Assembly (NCBI GenBank): GCA_017404065.1
Contig: JAFRDB010000005.1
Span: forward strand, 1 to 32,317
DNA from: Clostridia bacterium
Lineage (GTDB): Bacteria; Bacillota; Clostridia; UBA1381
Direction: 5' to 3'
DNA length: 32,317 nt
Made by a program: the position numbers and the translations under genes
Shown: positions 12,678-21,916 of the stretch, piece by piece
Layout of the letters: every line of letters begins with the position of its first letter
How positions within the stretch are numbered: position 1 is the stretch's first letter
The notes under the pieces: model-generated
What the model saw: only the letters and a program-made list of their open reading frames with translations
Told to the model about the DNA's origin: nothing
Database searches by the model: none

Positions 12678-14930
12678 CTACTCCCGAAATCTTGCTCTGT
12701 ATTCGCTTGGGGTGGTGCCTACAAGCTGTTTAAACAGGCGGATAAAGGTGTTGCGGTTGTTAAATCCGAGCTGCGTGTAAATATCTGCAATGCTGTTGTT
12801 CGTTGTTGCAAGCAGGCGTTTTGCTTCATCGATCCTCAGAGTGTTGACATAGTCTGTGAAGGTCTGCGAGGTTGTCTTTTTTATCAAACGCGAAAGATAA
12901 GATGCAGATACTCCAAAGTGCTCGGCAATGCTTTCCAAGGATTCATTTTGTGTATAATTCTTTTGGATATATTCAAGAATTGCACCTATATCCACTTTGT
13001 TTGTCTTGATATATTTGTGGAGCTTATCCAAAAGCGTTATCATAATATTGTGGATCTCATCATTGTTGTGTGAGATTATGTCGCTTATGATGCCGATATC
13101 GCCTATATTATTTTCGTCATACTCTATATTTTTTTGACGCATGACCTTAAAAATAATATTAAAAATGCTTACATAAAGCTGTATGATCTCGTTTGTTGAG
13201 ATATTCAACTGTGTGTTGCACTGAATTATATCTTCTATTATTGCCAGTGCCGAATCAATATTACCCACGAGAAGATGATTATAAACCGTGCGTTCGTCAG
13301 TTTGCGAAAATTGCAGTGACTGTCTGTGAGACATCTCCTCATCAATCTTAACATGAAGATTATTGATCCATTTTGTGCCGGAAAGGGTCTCAAGCGCTGT
13401 TTTATGGGATTGTTTAAGACCATCAAGCCCTTCGTTTATTGTACCGTAAGCAACAGTTAGTGTCAGATCCTCTTTATCGTTGGCAAGCAGCTCCTCAAGA
13501 CGGTTTATGATCTCATGGATCTCCGGCTCAACGTTGGTTCTTTGTAGATTCAAGAGAATATATAAGGTATGCTCATCACTTGGAATTATATAGGTCTTAA
13601 AATGAGACGCAAACTCATGGCGAATGATGCCGAACAAGCTTCCCTCAAGGGCGTTTTCCTCGAAATGACTATATTTTTCATAAAATGACTTCTTCGGTTG
13701 GAAGCGTATAATTATGCTACAGAAGAAATCATAATCAAATGAAATCTTGTCGTTAAACTGCTTGTTGCTATAATAATGCGAGCTCGAGTTTAGAAGATGT
13801 ATAAGATACTGCTCCTCTATGATCGGTAGAGTATCGTCAAGCTCTGCCGATAGCTTTGCTTTATCTGACAGAACATCAGCGATCGAACGGTATATATCCT
13901 CAAAATCCTCCGGCTTGTTGTCATTGCCCAGCAGATTAGTTATTCTGACAAACGGGTAGTATGCTTTTTTTGTCATGAAAGCGATAATTATCACAAGAAC
14001 AATAAGCGAAAATAGGATCATGACTAAAAGATGGCGTGTTAATTTTAGTGAGGCTGTATTTATATCGCTGTATGGAATGACTGACACATAGATGTAGCCG
14101 AGAATCGAATATCTTGGAGTATAAGATAATATTAACCGATCGGTACCATCTATTTTATAATCAAAAGAACCGGCATTTTCTTTTGGCAGCTTGTCGTAGA
14201 ATTCATCTTCGGCTTCGTAAAAGTCATCCTTGCCGAACATCCTATGTGTTTTCTTATTTATTAATAGTAATTTTGTGCTATCAGAAACTTTATAGCTGTC
14301 ATATAAAGCGGTAATATTATCTATATCAATATTGATAATAACAATATTCTTAATATATTTATCACCTATCCTCGTAAAAACTACAGGTATGATGTGCTTT
14401 TGCTCATCGGTAGCGGTAACACTGCAAGGAGCAAGAAATGCTTTCTCGGAAAACGGTGAACGATATCTCTGCCAATATTGTAATGAATAATCATCATAAG
14501 AGTATATGCTTGAAAAATATTCAACAGCAGAATATACATTATTATTAGTATAGACCTGCATAGAGTCTCGCTCGAATACGCTTATGCTATCTATGCAGGA
14601 GTGGTTGAGTTTTATTTTTCGGAGGATCTTTTGTATATAGGTAATATCAGCGAGAGATGTCAGGTCGCCGTCTATGGTATCAACAAAGCGCTTGTTTTCG
14701 GAAAGAACGCTTATTGAGTGTGAAATATTCTGCATAGAGCTTTCCTGCTGACTGCAAAAGGTTTCAAGCGTGGACAGACAGGAGCTCTTGATCATGTTCT
14801 TATAGCTATTGCTGTAAATAAAAACTGTTACAATAAGAATTAGAATGACAAAAACAGCGGGTATAGCTATAAACGCAAGCGTTTCGGTGAAAATATTTCT
14901 ACGCTTCATATGTTGGATAAGCTTACGCAT
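12678..14930 (-). CDS. membrane-bound AraC-family regulator (YesN-like)
   Basis: A 750-aa one-protein sensor and DNA-binding regulator. A short basic tail and a membrane segment (about 15-38, AIPAVFVILILIVTVFIY) lead to an extracytoplasmic domain of about 260 residues, probably a CACHE-type sensor. A second membrane segment (LLVMILFSLIVLVIIIAFM, about 300-325) follows. The cytoplasmic middle has no receiver domain. The last 100 residues hold two AraC-type helix-turn-helices (LESIAEHFGVSASYLSRLIKK and SIADIYTQLGFNNRNTFIRLFKQ). Such regulators sense extracellular sugars and control the adjacent transporter. The start is the ATG 8 nt after AAGGAG. It diverges from the sugar-binding lipoprotein gene with TGTTAC repeats in between, so that gene and its operon are the expected target. 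Confidence 0.9.
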   Translation of the reverse strand: MRKLIQHMKRRNIFTETLAFIAIPAVFVILILIVTVFIYSNSYKNMIKSSCLSTLETFCSQQESSMQNISHSISVLSENKRFVDTIDGDLTSLADITYIQKILRKIKLNHSCIDSISVFERDSMQVYTNNNVYSAVEYFSSIYSYDDYSLQYWQRYRSPFSEKAFLAPCSVTATDEQKHIIPVVFTRIGDKYIKNIVIINIDIDNITALYDSYKVSDSTKLLLINKKTHRMFGKDDFYEAEDEFYDKLPKENAGSFDYKIDGTDRLILSYTPRYSILGYIYVSVIPYSDINTASLKLTRHLLVMILFSLIVLVIIIAFMTKKAYYPFVRITNLLGNDNKPEDFEDIYRSIADVLSDKAKLSAELDDTLPIIEEQYLIHLLNSSSHYYSNKQFNDKISFDYDFFCSIIIRFQPKKSFYEKYSHFEENALEGSLFGIIRHEFASHFKTYIIPSDEHTLYILLNLQRTNVEPEIHEIINRLEELLANDKEDLTLTVAYGTINEGLDGLKQSHKTALETLSGTKWINNLHVKIDEEMSHRQSLQFSQTDERTVYNHLLVGNIDSALAIIEDIIQCNTQLNISTNEIIQLYVSIFNIIFKVMRQKNIEYDENNIGDIGIISDIISHNNDEIHNIMITLLDKLHKYIKTNKVDIGAILEYIQKNYTQNESLESIAEHFGVSASYLSRLIKKTTSQTFTDYVNTLRIDEAKRLLATTNNSIADIYTQLGFNNRNTFIRLFKQLVGTTPSEYRARFRE

Positions 14931-14963
14931 ATTTCTTACTCCTTTCCGCTCTGTTTTGATTAA

Positions 14964-14992
14964 ACTGTACCACAATTTTTGCGTGCTGTCAA
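14964..14992 (-). promoter_or_regulatory. promoter of the YesN-like regulator
   Basis: TTGACA (14992-14987), 17-nt spacer, TACAGT (14969-14964) on the minus strand, about 34 bp before the start codon. The boxes and part of the spacer (TTGACAGCA at the -35, ATTGTGGTA at the -10) also occur in the glycerol-phosphate promoter at 12570-12598. Confidence 0.75.
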
Positions 14993-15029
14993 GGAAAAAA
15001 TCGAGTTTTTTCTACAAAAGGTCACTATA

Positions 15030-15094
15030 TGTTACAAAAGCATGAAATGTTACTTAGCAAGGATAATTCTTGTTACAAATCCTTTAATTGTTAC
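15030..15094 (+). promoter_or_regulatory. four TGTTAC boxes, likely operator of the AraC-type regulator
   Basis: TGTTAC occurs at 15030, 15049, 15071 and 15089. Boxes 1 and 3 continue as TGTTACAAA, boxes 2 and 4 as TGTTACTT, so they form two composite sites with half-sites 19 and 18 bp apart and the composites 41 bp apart. AraC-family proteins bind direct repeats with about two helical turns spacing, and the last box abuts the -35 hexamer of the lipoprotein promoter, a classic activator position. Confidence 0.75.
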
Positions 15095-15123
15095 TTGATA
15101 AAAGAATTTGGATATAGTAAAAT
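15095..15123 (+). promoter_or_regulatory. promoter of the polysaccharide-utilisation operon
   Basis: TTGATA (15095-15100), 17-nt spacer, TAAAAT (15118-15123). It begins immediately after the fourth TGTTAC box. A 15-bp dyad (ATTAAAG G CTTTAAT, 15144-15158) lies in the leader. Confidence 0.75.
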
Positions 15124-15181
15124 ATAATTACAAAAAAGCAGGTATTAAAGGCTTTAATGACAGTAACAGAAAGGAATGAAG

Positions 15182-16573
15182 ATGATGAAAATGAAGAGTA
15201 TGTTATGTTCGGTGCTCGCAGCAAGTATGCTGCTGGGGATCGCCGGTTGCGGAACAAAAAAAGATGACGGAAAGATAAAGGTCGAGATAGGGAACTGGGC
15301 AGCGGAAACAGCGGATCCGGCTGTCATTGAAAAACTTGACAAAGAAGTAGCGGAATTTGAAAAGCTTCACCCGGATATAGAGATAAAGGGGAATGCTTTC
15401 GGCTATGACACAAAGACATTCAATGTTATGGCAAGCTCCGGGCAGCTTCCGGAAACTCTTGATACATTCTTTACGGAAATGGATCAGATCATAAAATCCG
15501 GATATGCAGCTGATGTTACTGATGCTTTGAAGGAAAATGGCTTGTTCGACCAGCTCAATCCGGATGTTCTTGAGATCGCATCTGATAAGAATGGACGAGT
15601 ATTTGGTTTTCCGAAGGAGGCATATGCGATAGGGCTTGTGATCAATAAGAAGCTTTTCAAAGAGGCGGGGCTTGTAGAAGCTAATGGAACGCCTAAGATT
15701 CCTCAAACATATGCTGAGCTTGCCGAATACTCAAAGATAATTAAGGAAAAGACAGGCAAAGCCGGATTTGTATTGCCGACGACCGAGAACGGCGGCGGCT
15801 GGGTATTCATGAACATTGCATGGAGTAAGGGAGTAGAATTTGAAGAGCAGCAAAGCGACGGAAGCTGGAAGGCTGTGTTTGACACTCCGCAGTTCAAGGA
15901 GGCGATACAGTATGTTAAGGATATGAAGTGGAAATATGATGCTCTTCCTGATAACAAGGTTATCAATATTGAGGAGCAGAGAAAAATATTCGGTATAGGT
16001 CAGGCTGCTATGACGCTGGCGAGCCCTGATATCGTTAACACTCTTGTATCCAAGTACGGCATGAATAAAGATGATGTATACTTTGCGCGTGTACCCGGCG
16101 ATAGCGCGGGAAGATATGCTCAGATGGGCGGCGGAATTACGATATTCAGTGCTGCAAATACAGATAAACAGCATGATGCGGCTATAAAGTGGCTCATGTT
16201 CAAGGGTAGGACCCCCGTGATCGATAAAGATACCGAAGCGATGCTCCGATCCAATTTTGAAACGACTATATCCGACGGCGGCGTAGTTTTTCCGAAGGAG
16301 TTCTTCACGGTTTGGCTCAGCGAGGAGCGCAATAAAAAATACGAAGAGATAGCGGCGGAATACGCAAATGTAGATATGGCAAACTATGAGGATTATGCGG
16401 GATTTAAGGATGTTACTTTAAGGCCTGAGGAGTCGGCATGTTGCCAACAGCTTTATGCAGTGCTTGACGGCGTTATACAAGCCGTGATCACAGATAAGGA
16501 TGCAAACATAGATTCCTTGACAAAGACAGCGGTAAATGACTTTCAGAAAAATCATCTCGATAAAATGAACTGA
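15182..16573 (+). CDS. sugar ABC transporter substrate-binding lipoprotein
   Basis: A family-1 extracellular solute-binding protein of about 463 aa, anchored in the membrane by a lipid. The signal peptide ends in the lipobox LLGIAGC, followed by a charged linker (GTKKDDGK). The mature part has the usual pattern: IKGNAFGYDTKTFNVMASSG, then GRVFGFPKEAYAIGLVINKK, and the late GGGITIFSAANTDKQHDAAIKWLMF. It would deliver an oligosaccharide to the two permeases encoded next. Four in-frame ATGs cluster after AAGGA (15176, 15182, 15185, 15191). 15182, six nt away, is used, and 15185 is almost as good. Substrate cannot be told from sequence, and the neighbours suggest a plant or host glycan oligomer. 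Confidence 0.9.
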   Translation: MMKMKSMLCSVLAASMLLGIAGCGTKKDDGKIKVEIGNWAAETADPAVIEKLDKEVAEFEKLHPDIEIKGNAFGYDTKTFNVMASSGQLPETLDTFFTEMDQIIKSGYAADVTDALKENGLFDQLNPDVLEIASDKNGRVFGFPKEAYAIGLVINKKLFKEAGLVEANGTPKIPQTYAELAEYSKIIKEKTGKAGFVLPTTENGGGWVFMNIAWSKGVEFEEQQSDGSWKAVFDTPQFKEAIQYVKDMKWKYDALPDNKVINIEEQRKIFGIGQAAMTLASPDIVNTLVSKYGMNKDDVYFARVPGDSAGRYAQMGGGITIFSAANTDKQHDAAIKWLMFKGRTPVIDKDTEAMLRSNFETTISDGGVVFPKEFFTVWLSEERNKKYEEIAAEYANVDMANYEDYAGFKDVTLRPEESACCQQLYAVLDGVIQAVITDKDANIDSLTKTAVNDFQKNHLDKMN

Positions 16574-16585
16574 TAGGTAAGGGCA

Positions 16586-17497
16586 ATGGCTAAAGCTTCA
16601 TTAAAAAATAAAAAGAACATAAACATTAAATCATTTATAAAAAAGAATATATCCGGTTGGACTTTGATATTGCCCACGGTATTAATGTTCGTGCTTATCG
16701 TGTGGAGACCGATAGTCATAGCGTTCGGATATTCTTTCTTCAAGCTCAAGGGCTTTGAGCCGGTTGAGTTTGTGGGAACAAAGAACTTTGTAGATGTTCT
16801 GACGGACACGAATTTCTTAAAAACTCTGTGGAACACGGTACAGTATGTGTTCTGGTCGCTTATCATAGGCTTCCCGCTCCCGTTTATCGTAGCGGTGATG
16901 ATAAATGAGATGATAAAGACAAAGGGCTTTTTCAAGGTGGTTACATATCTGCCGGTAATCATACCTGGCATTGCCAACTACCTTATATGGAAATTCATAT
17001 ATGCCGATGGCGCGGGAGGCTTGCTCAATATGTTCAGGTATTTTATAGGCATTGCGCCTATGGATTGGTTGAGCAATACACAGCTTGCTATACCTCTTAT
17101 AATAATAGCGATGACATGGCAGGGCTTCGGTGCGACGGTCGTGATATTTTTGGCATCACTGCAGGGCGTGGATCAGAGTCTCTACGAGGCGGCACGGCTT
17201 GACGGCGCGGGCGTGTTTATGAGAATAAAGACGGTCATGCTCCCGCACATGTACGGAATACTTGCGCTGAGTATTATAAGACAGATAATAGGAGTATTCC
17301 AGGTAACGGAGCAGCCGCTGGTAATGACAGGAGGCGGTCCGAACGGGGCAACGCTGTCAATAGGACTGACAAACTATTTATACGCGTTCAAGTACGGACA
17401 GTTTGATAAGTCCATGGCGTTGGGAGTGGTTACATTCCTTCTGCTGATAGGACTGACATTTGTCTATTTTAGGATGGACAAAAAAATAAATGATTAA
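16586..17497 (+). CDS. sugar ABC transporter permease (LplB/UgpA type)
   Basis: A 303-aa inner-membrane permease of the CUT1 group with about six membrane helices. The EAA loop that contacts the ATPase is YEAARLDGAGVFMRIKTVMLP (about residues 205-225), the strongest diagnostic feature. Helices are visible at about 28-50 (TLILPTVLMFVLIVW), 90-115, 120-140 and 275-295. It starts 12 bp after the lipoprotein stop and ends 13 bp before the second permease. It works with that permease and a shared ATPase that is not in the window. Confidence 0.92.
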   Translation: MAKASLKNKKNINIKSFIKKNISGWTLILPTVLMFVLIVWRPIVIAFGYSFFKLKGFEPVEFVGTKNFVDVLTDTNFLKTLWNTVQYVFWSLIIGFPLPFIVAVMINEMIKTKGFFKVVTYLPVIIPGIANYLIWKFIYADGAGGLLNMFRYFIGIAPMDWLSNTQLAIPLIIIAMTWQGFGATVVIFLASLQGVDQSLYEAARLDGAGVFMRIKTVMLPHMYGILALSIIRQIIGVFQVTEQPLVMTGGGPNGATLSIGLTNYLYAFKYGQFDKSMALGVVTFLLLIGLTFVYFRMDKKIND

Positions 17498-17510
17498 GGA
17501 GGGCATGGGG

Positions 17511-18407
17511 ATGAAACAATTTAGGAACAAGACCGAAGGGTTATTCAATTTTCAGGATCTGAAAAGCCCCGGCGTAAGAATAGCTTACGCGTGTATGTTC
17601 ATTTTCCTGCTCTTACTTTCGGCGATATGTCTTTTCCCGATAATATGGGTATTCCTTTCAGCATTTAAAACGCCGGAGGAGATGTATAAGATACCGCCGG
17701 ATATACTGCCTAAAGCTTTTGATTTAGACAGAGTCAAAACGCTTATGGGAAGAGTGAACTTTGTAAAATATTTCACAAACACGCTGATAGTCATAGTCGG
17801 CTGTTGGGCGTTTGACATTGTATTTAACGGACTTGCGGGCTATGTTCTTTCAAGGATAAAGCCGAAGGGCTCGGCATTGCTTGAAACAGTCATATTCTGG
17901 TCAATGTTACTCCCGGGCATAAGCATGGCTCCGCTGTACATGACATTTATAGATATGCCGATCATACATATAAATCTGCGCGGGAGTTATCTTCCGCTCT
18001 GGCTGATGGCGGGCTGCAACGCATTCAATATCCTGCTGTTCAGAAATTTCTTTAACGGCATACCGATGGATTATATAGATGCGGCGCGTATAGACGGATG
18101 CTCAAATTTGAATGTGTTTTTCAAAATAATCATGCCGCTTTCAAAGCCGATACTGGTGGTTGTTTCAATATTCAGCATAATCGGCTCATGGAGCAACTTT
18201 ATGTGGCCGTATCTTATACTCGGCTCAACGCCGAAGGAGCCAATTTCGGTGCTGCTGTATCAGATAACGAACGGCGCAGGGCTTAAGCTGATGGACAATG
18301 AGGTGATGATGGTGACGATGCTTGCGATCATACCGCCTCTGCTCATTTATGCGCTTCTGTCAAGGCACATTACCGGAGGCCTTAATATGAGCGGACTTAA
18401 GGGGTGA
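17511..18407 (+). CDS. sugar ABC transporter permease (YtcP/UgpE type)
   Basis: A 298-aa CUT1 permease, the heterodimer partner of the preceding one. Helices begin at about residue 25 (IAYACMFIFLLLLSAICLF), and the EAA loop reads IDAARIDGCSNLNVFFKIIMPL. The closing segment HITGGLNMSGLKG is the typical C-terminus of this group (GL--GAVKG). An ATG at 17505 and a longer frame to 17490 are possible, but 17511 stands 8 nt from AAGGAGG and is preferred. The stop is 4 bp before the next gene, so translation is continuous into the large secreted enzyme. Confidence 0.92.
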   Translation: MKQFRNKTEGLFNFQDLKSPGVRIAYACMFIFLLLLSAICLFPIIWVFLSAFKTPEEMYKIPPDILPKAFDLDRVKTLMGRVNFVKYFTNTLIVIVGCWAFDIVFNGLAGYVLSRIKPKGSALLETVIFWSMLLPGISMAPLYMTFIDMPIIHINLRGSYLPLWLMAGCNAFNILLFRNFFNGIPMDYIDAARIDGCSNLNVFFKIIMPLSKPILVVVSIFSIIGSWSNFMWPYLILGSTPKEPISVLLYQITNGAGLKLMDNEVMMVTMLAIIPPLLIYALLSRHITGGLNMSGLKG

Positions 18408-18411
18408 TGTA

Positions 18412-21400
18412 ATGAACAAAAAGATTTTAGCTGGAGTTTTGAGCATATCGCTTATGCCTATGCTCCCGATAATGGCGGCTGAAAAACCCGCGGGCTTCAC
18501 TCTTTATGATGATTTTGAGAGCTACAGCTCAAAAGCGGAGCTTATGACTGCATACAGTGAAGGCTCCGGCACAAACCTTCTTGACATCAAGGATGTCGGC
18601 GGAGAGCATGGCAAGGTATGTGAGATAGGACTGCGACAGACTGATGACAATACCATGATGCGGGTCTATACAAACGGCAGGGTGTCGGGCAGGATCCATA
18701 TGAAGTTTTCAATATGTATGAACAACGGTCTTTCCGGGAACATCTCGTTCGTTAATAACAATGTACCGTATTCGCTGGCATTCTTTGAGGGCGGCAGCGT
18801 ATATGCAGGCTCAACCTCAAGCGCAAGCTGGGCGACGGAGCCGAGCGGTGCGGAGATGATGAAATATACCGAGGGTGAATGGTATGATGTTGACACTGTG
18901 CTTGACCTTGATTCGGACTATCTGACCTTCACTATCACAAGTCCGGAGGGACTTAAGAGAACGCAGGACTTTCGTCAGTTTCGTCAGGCGCACATGGAAC
19001 CGTGGGTGGATGTTAAAAACATAGAATATTTTGTGTTCCAGACATGGTCAAAAAAAGACGGTGCTATTTATATAGACGATCTCAGCATAGAGGAGCAGCC
19101 CGTCACATCAAAGGTAAAAACAGCATGCCTGGGAAATATGTTTTCAGGCGATGAGGATGAGGTGTTCGATGTAACGCTAAAGAACAACGCGGCGGAGAAT
19201 AGGACCGTAAAGGTAAGCTATACTGCCGATACCGACCGTCACGGTGAATGTTACTCTGAGGATGAGACCGTAACAATATCGGGCGGAGAGGAATATAAAA
19301 AGAAGGTAACCTTCCGCACAGGCGTTTTCGATACAGGTCAGCTGCGCGTGAAGATAGATGACGGCGTATGCGAGCCTATAACAGAGGAATACCGGTTTTC
19401 TGTTGTAAATAAATGTACGGGTGGCGAGCGCAATCTTATGTTCGGTACCAACGCGCATGATATGCGTGACCGTACCGGACTTGTCGCTACAAACCCGGTC
19501 GACCTTGACCGGCTTACGGAAATAGCGCAGCTCAAGGCGGATGCCGGCATAGGCTGGGAACGCGGAGGAATAGAGTGGAAGAGTGTTGAAAAGATAAAGG
19601 GCGAGCTGGAGATACCGGCGGCGGCAAAGCATTATGTTAAGGCACTTACCGACCGGGGCGTTAAGTTTATGCCCATATTCTCGTTCGGAAACCGGTTTTA
19701 TGATCAGGGCGGACCTCCGTACACTGATGAGGGAATAGCGGCGTATGTAAGATACGCAACCTTTATGTACAGTGAGCTTCACCCGCTTGGTGTAGACACC
19801 GTTGAGATCTGGAACGAATACGATCTTGAGGGCTCGGGTTTTAACACGACCTCGCGACCGCCGGAGGATTACAGACGACTTCTAATTGAGACCTCAAAGG
19901 CATTGCGGGCGATGGACCCGAACATAAAGATCGTTGGCGGCGCTATAGCTGAGGCGGATAATCTCACATGGCTTGGAACGGTGCTTGATGAGGGCGGCTT
20001 GCAAGCGATGGATTATCTTTCGATACATCCGTACAATCATGCAGCGGCACCCGAATCCAACATAGCGCGGCGCTTGGGCGCGATAAAGGATCTAATGAAG
20101 AATTACGGTGAGCCGGTTCCTATCTGGGTAACAGAGCTTGGCTGGTATACGGTGTTTGATAGCTATGCGCCAACGCCGACGATGTATCACACATATTCCG
20201 ATCTTGCGGCATGGCATGTCCGCGCACCGATATATATGGATGCGTTGGATCTTGCCGACACATTCATGCAGTATAATTTCAGCGATGTAAAGGAAACACG
20301 CAGCGCCTCAGAATGCGCTTTCGGAATGACCGAGACTGATCAGTACGCTGTAGTCCCGTTTGCGGCAAAGCCGGCGTATCTTGCGTCGGCAAATATGAAT
20401 AAAATGCTTGCGAATGCAAGGTTTATTGAGCAGTACAATCCGGATGACAGCTCACATATAGTAAAGTATCAGAAAAAAGACGGCTCGCTGATATACACGG
20501 CATGGTGCTACGACAAACGGCGGCTCACATCGTTCAGATCGGATGTTCCCGTATCAGTATATGATATGTACGGCAATGAGCAGGGTATTGTGAAGCCATA
20601 TAACGGAGTTATAAACATAATGCTTACTGATGAGCCGTGCTATCTTAAGACGACGCTTGGTGAGATAGAATTTACAGAGCCTACCATAGCCGTGAGCAAC
20701 ACGAATGTAACGGCGGTACAGGGCGACAGAGTAGAGCTTGAGATATCCTGTCCCGATGCGTCAGAAAGCTGGAGGGTTTCGGCAAGCTGCGGCACGGGCG
20801 GAACGGTTTCGGAAAACGCGGGCTTTGTAAACGGCACCGCAAGGGTAGCGACGGATGTCACTACCGCTGAGGAGGCAGAGGAATGTATAACCGAAGTAAG
20901 AGTCGCAGACGACAAGGGGAATATATTTTATATAGGCAGTAATTATGCAAAGATCCTTGACGATACGTTTGATGTAAAGATAACTGCAAAGCCCTATGAC
21001 TTTTCAAATCTTAACCGCTGGCAGGCGGTGATAGAGATAAAGAACAACGCCTTCTCAAGAGTCGTTTCAGGTACAGTCGCAATAGCCGATCCGGACGACT
21101 TCAGGACATACTGCAAGGCAGGCGAATTCAGGGAGCTGAAGGGCGGTGAAAGCGCGATAATAAAGATACACTTCCCGGAAATGGTAAAGAAAAAAACGAC
21201 CGACCTCATGGCGATACTTGATATTGAGGGCGACAAGAAATACACTTATAATGAAAAGATAAACTTTGCCGTTGCGACCTATGCGCATAGCAAGCCAAAA
21301 ATTGACGGTATTATAGGTGAAAACGAATGGACGGGAACGGTTCTTTCAATGGGCATGCAGAACGCTACGATACTGAACAAGAATGAAAGCTTTATGGGTG

Positions 21401-21903
21401 ACGAGGATCTTAGTGCAGATATACGGCTCATGTGGGACGAGGATCACTTCTATGCGCTCTTTGATATTACCGATGATAAATTTTCGCAGAACTTCAAAGA
21501 TGTTGAGCTGTGGCGCGGCGACAGTGTCCAGTTCGGAATAACCGACCCGAACTCGGTATATGTTACCGAGTTTACCGAAACCGGCGCGGGACTGACCGCA
21601 GACGGCGTTGATATGTGGCGCTGGAGCAGTACAGCAGCGAATAATGACGTATGGGAGGGAGTAGAAGCCGAGATAGTGCGGCGTGATGACGGTCATACTA
21701 TCTATGAGCTGAAGATCCCGTGGTCGGGACTTATTATGAAGCCGGAGGAGATAAAGGATTATTACGATCTCGGCTTTAACATAGTCTTAAATGATGCCGA
21801 CGGTGCAGAGCGTAAGGGCATAGAAGAGCTTGCGTGGGGCATAGGCATACATAAAAATTCAAGCGAATTTACAAGGCTTATCTTAGAGAAGCCGGGAAAC
21901 TGA
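18412..21903 (+). CDS. large secreted glycoside hydrolase, GH39-like clan A core with C-terminal CBM9
   Basis: An 1163-aa secreted protein. The signal peptide ends at IMAAEK (about 22). Residues 25-230 are beta-rich and lamin-G/CBM-like (DDFESYSSKAEL, IYIDDLSIEE). After a linker a (beta/alpha)8 core at about 340-690 has the two clan-A glutamates: acid/base Glu469 in EIWNEYD, nucleophile Glu575 in WVTELGW. It also has GTNAHDMRD and WERGGIEWKSVE. This matches GH39-like enzymes (xylosidase/PslG types), but the exact family is open. Then come a beta-sandwich (VYDMYGNEQ) and Ig-like parts. At about 960-1163 lies a CBM9-type module (KIDGIIGENEW, DIRLMWDEDHFYALFDITD, GDSVQFGI). It probably cuts a polymer outside the cell. 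No SLH or sortase anchor is seen. Confidence 0.8.
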   Translation: MNKKILAGVLSISLMPMLPIMAAEKPAGFTLYDDFESYSSKAELMTAYSEGSGTNLLDIKDVGGEHGKVCEIGLRQTDDNTMMRVYTNGRVSGRIHMKFSICMNNGLSGNISFVNNNVPYSLAFFEGGSVYAGSTSSASWATEPSGAEMMKYTEGEWYDVDTVLDLDSDYLTFTITSPEGLKRTQDFRQFRQAHMEPWVDVKNIEYFVFQTWSKKDGAIYIDDLSIEEQPVTSKVKTACLGNMFSGDEDEVFDVTLKNNAAENRTVKVSYTADTDRHGECYSEDETVTISGGEEYKKKVTFRTGVFDTGQLRVKIDDGVCEPITEEYRFSVVNKCTGGERNLMFGTNAHDMRDRTGLVATNPVDLDRLTEIAQLKADAGIGWERGGIEWKSVEKIKGELEIPAAAKHYVKALTDRGVKFMPIFSFGNRFYDQGGPPYTDEGIAAYVRYATFMYSELHPLGVDTVEIWNEYDLEGSGFNTTSRPPEDYRRLLIETSKALRAMDPNIKIVGGAIAEADNLTWLGTVLDEGGLQAMDYLSIHPYNHAAAPESNIARRLGAIKDLMKNYGEPVPIWVTELGWYTVFDSYAPTPTMYHTYSDLAAWHVRAPIYMDALDLADTFMQYNFSDVKETRSASECAFGMTETDQYAVVPFAAKPAYLASANMNKMLANARFIEQYNPDDSSHIVKYQKKDGSLIYTAWCYDKRRLTSFRSDVPVSVYDMYGNEQGIVKPYNGVINIMLTDEPCYLKTTLGEIEFTEPTIAVSNTNVTAVQGDRVELEISCPDASESWRVSASCGTGGTVSENAGFVNGTARVATDVTTAEEAEECITEVRVADDKGNIFYIGSNYAKILDDTFDVKITAKPYDFSNLNRWQAVIEIKNNAFSRVVSGTVAIADPDDFRTYCKAGEFRELKGGESAIIKIHFPEMVKKKTTDLMAILDIEGDKKYTYNEKINFAVATYAHSKPKIDGIIGENEWTGTVLSMGMQNATILNKNESFMGDEDLSADIRLMWDEDHFYALFDITDDKFSQNFKDVELWRGDSVQFGITDPNSVYVTEFTETGAGLTADGVDMWRWSSTAANNDVWEGVEAEIVRRDDGHTIYELKIPWSGLIMKPEEIKDYYDLGFNIVLNDADGAERKGIEELAWGIGIHKNSSEFTRLILEKPGN

Positions 21904-21916
21904 TGAAGGAGGATAT

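Noticed and set aside
12606..13073. Plus-strand frame antisense to the AraC-type regulator
   Set aside because: It mirrors a well-supported DNA-binding domain on the minus strand and has no ribosome site or recognisable motif.
19177..19782. 201-codon minus-strand frame inside the 1163-aa enzyme
   Set aside because: It is a shadow of a long coding region with catalytic motifs in the other strand.
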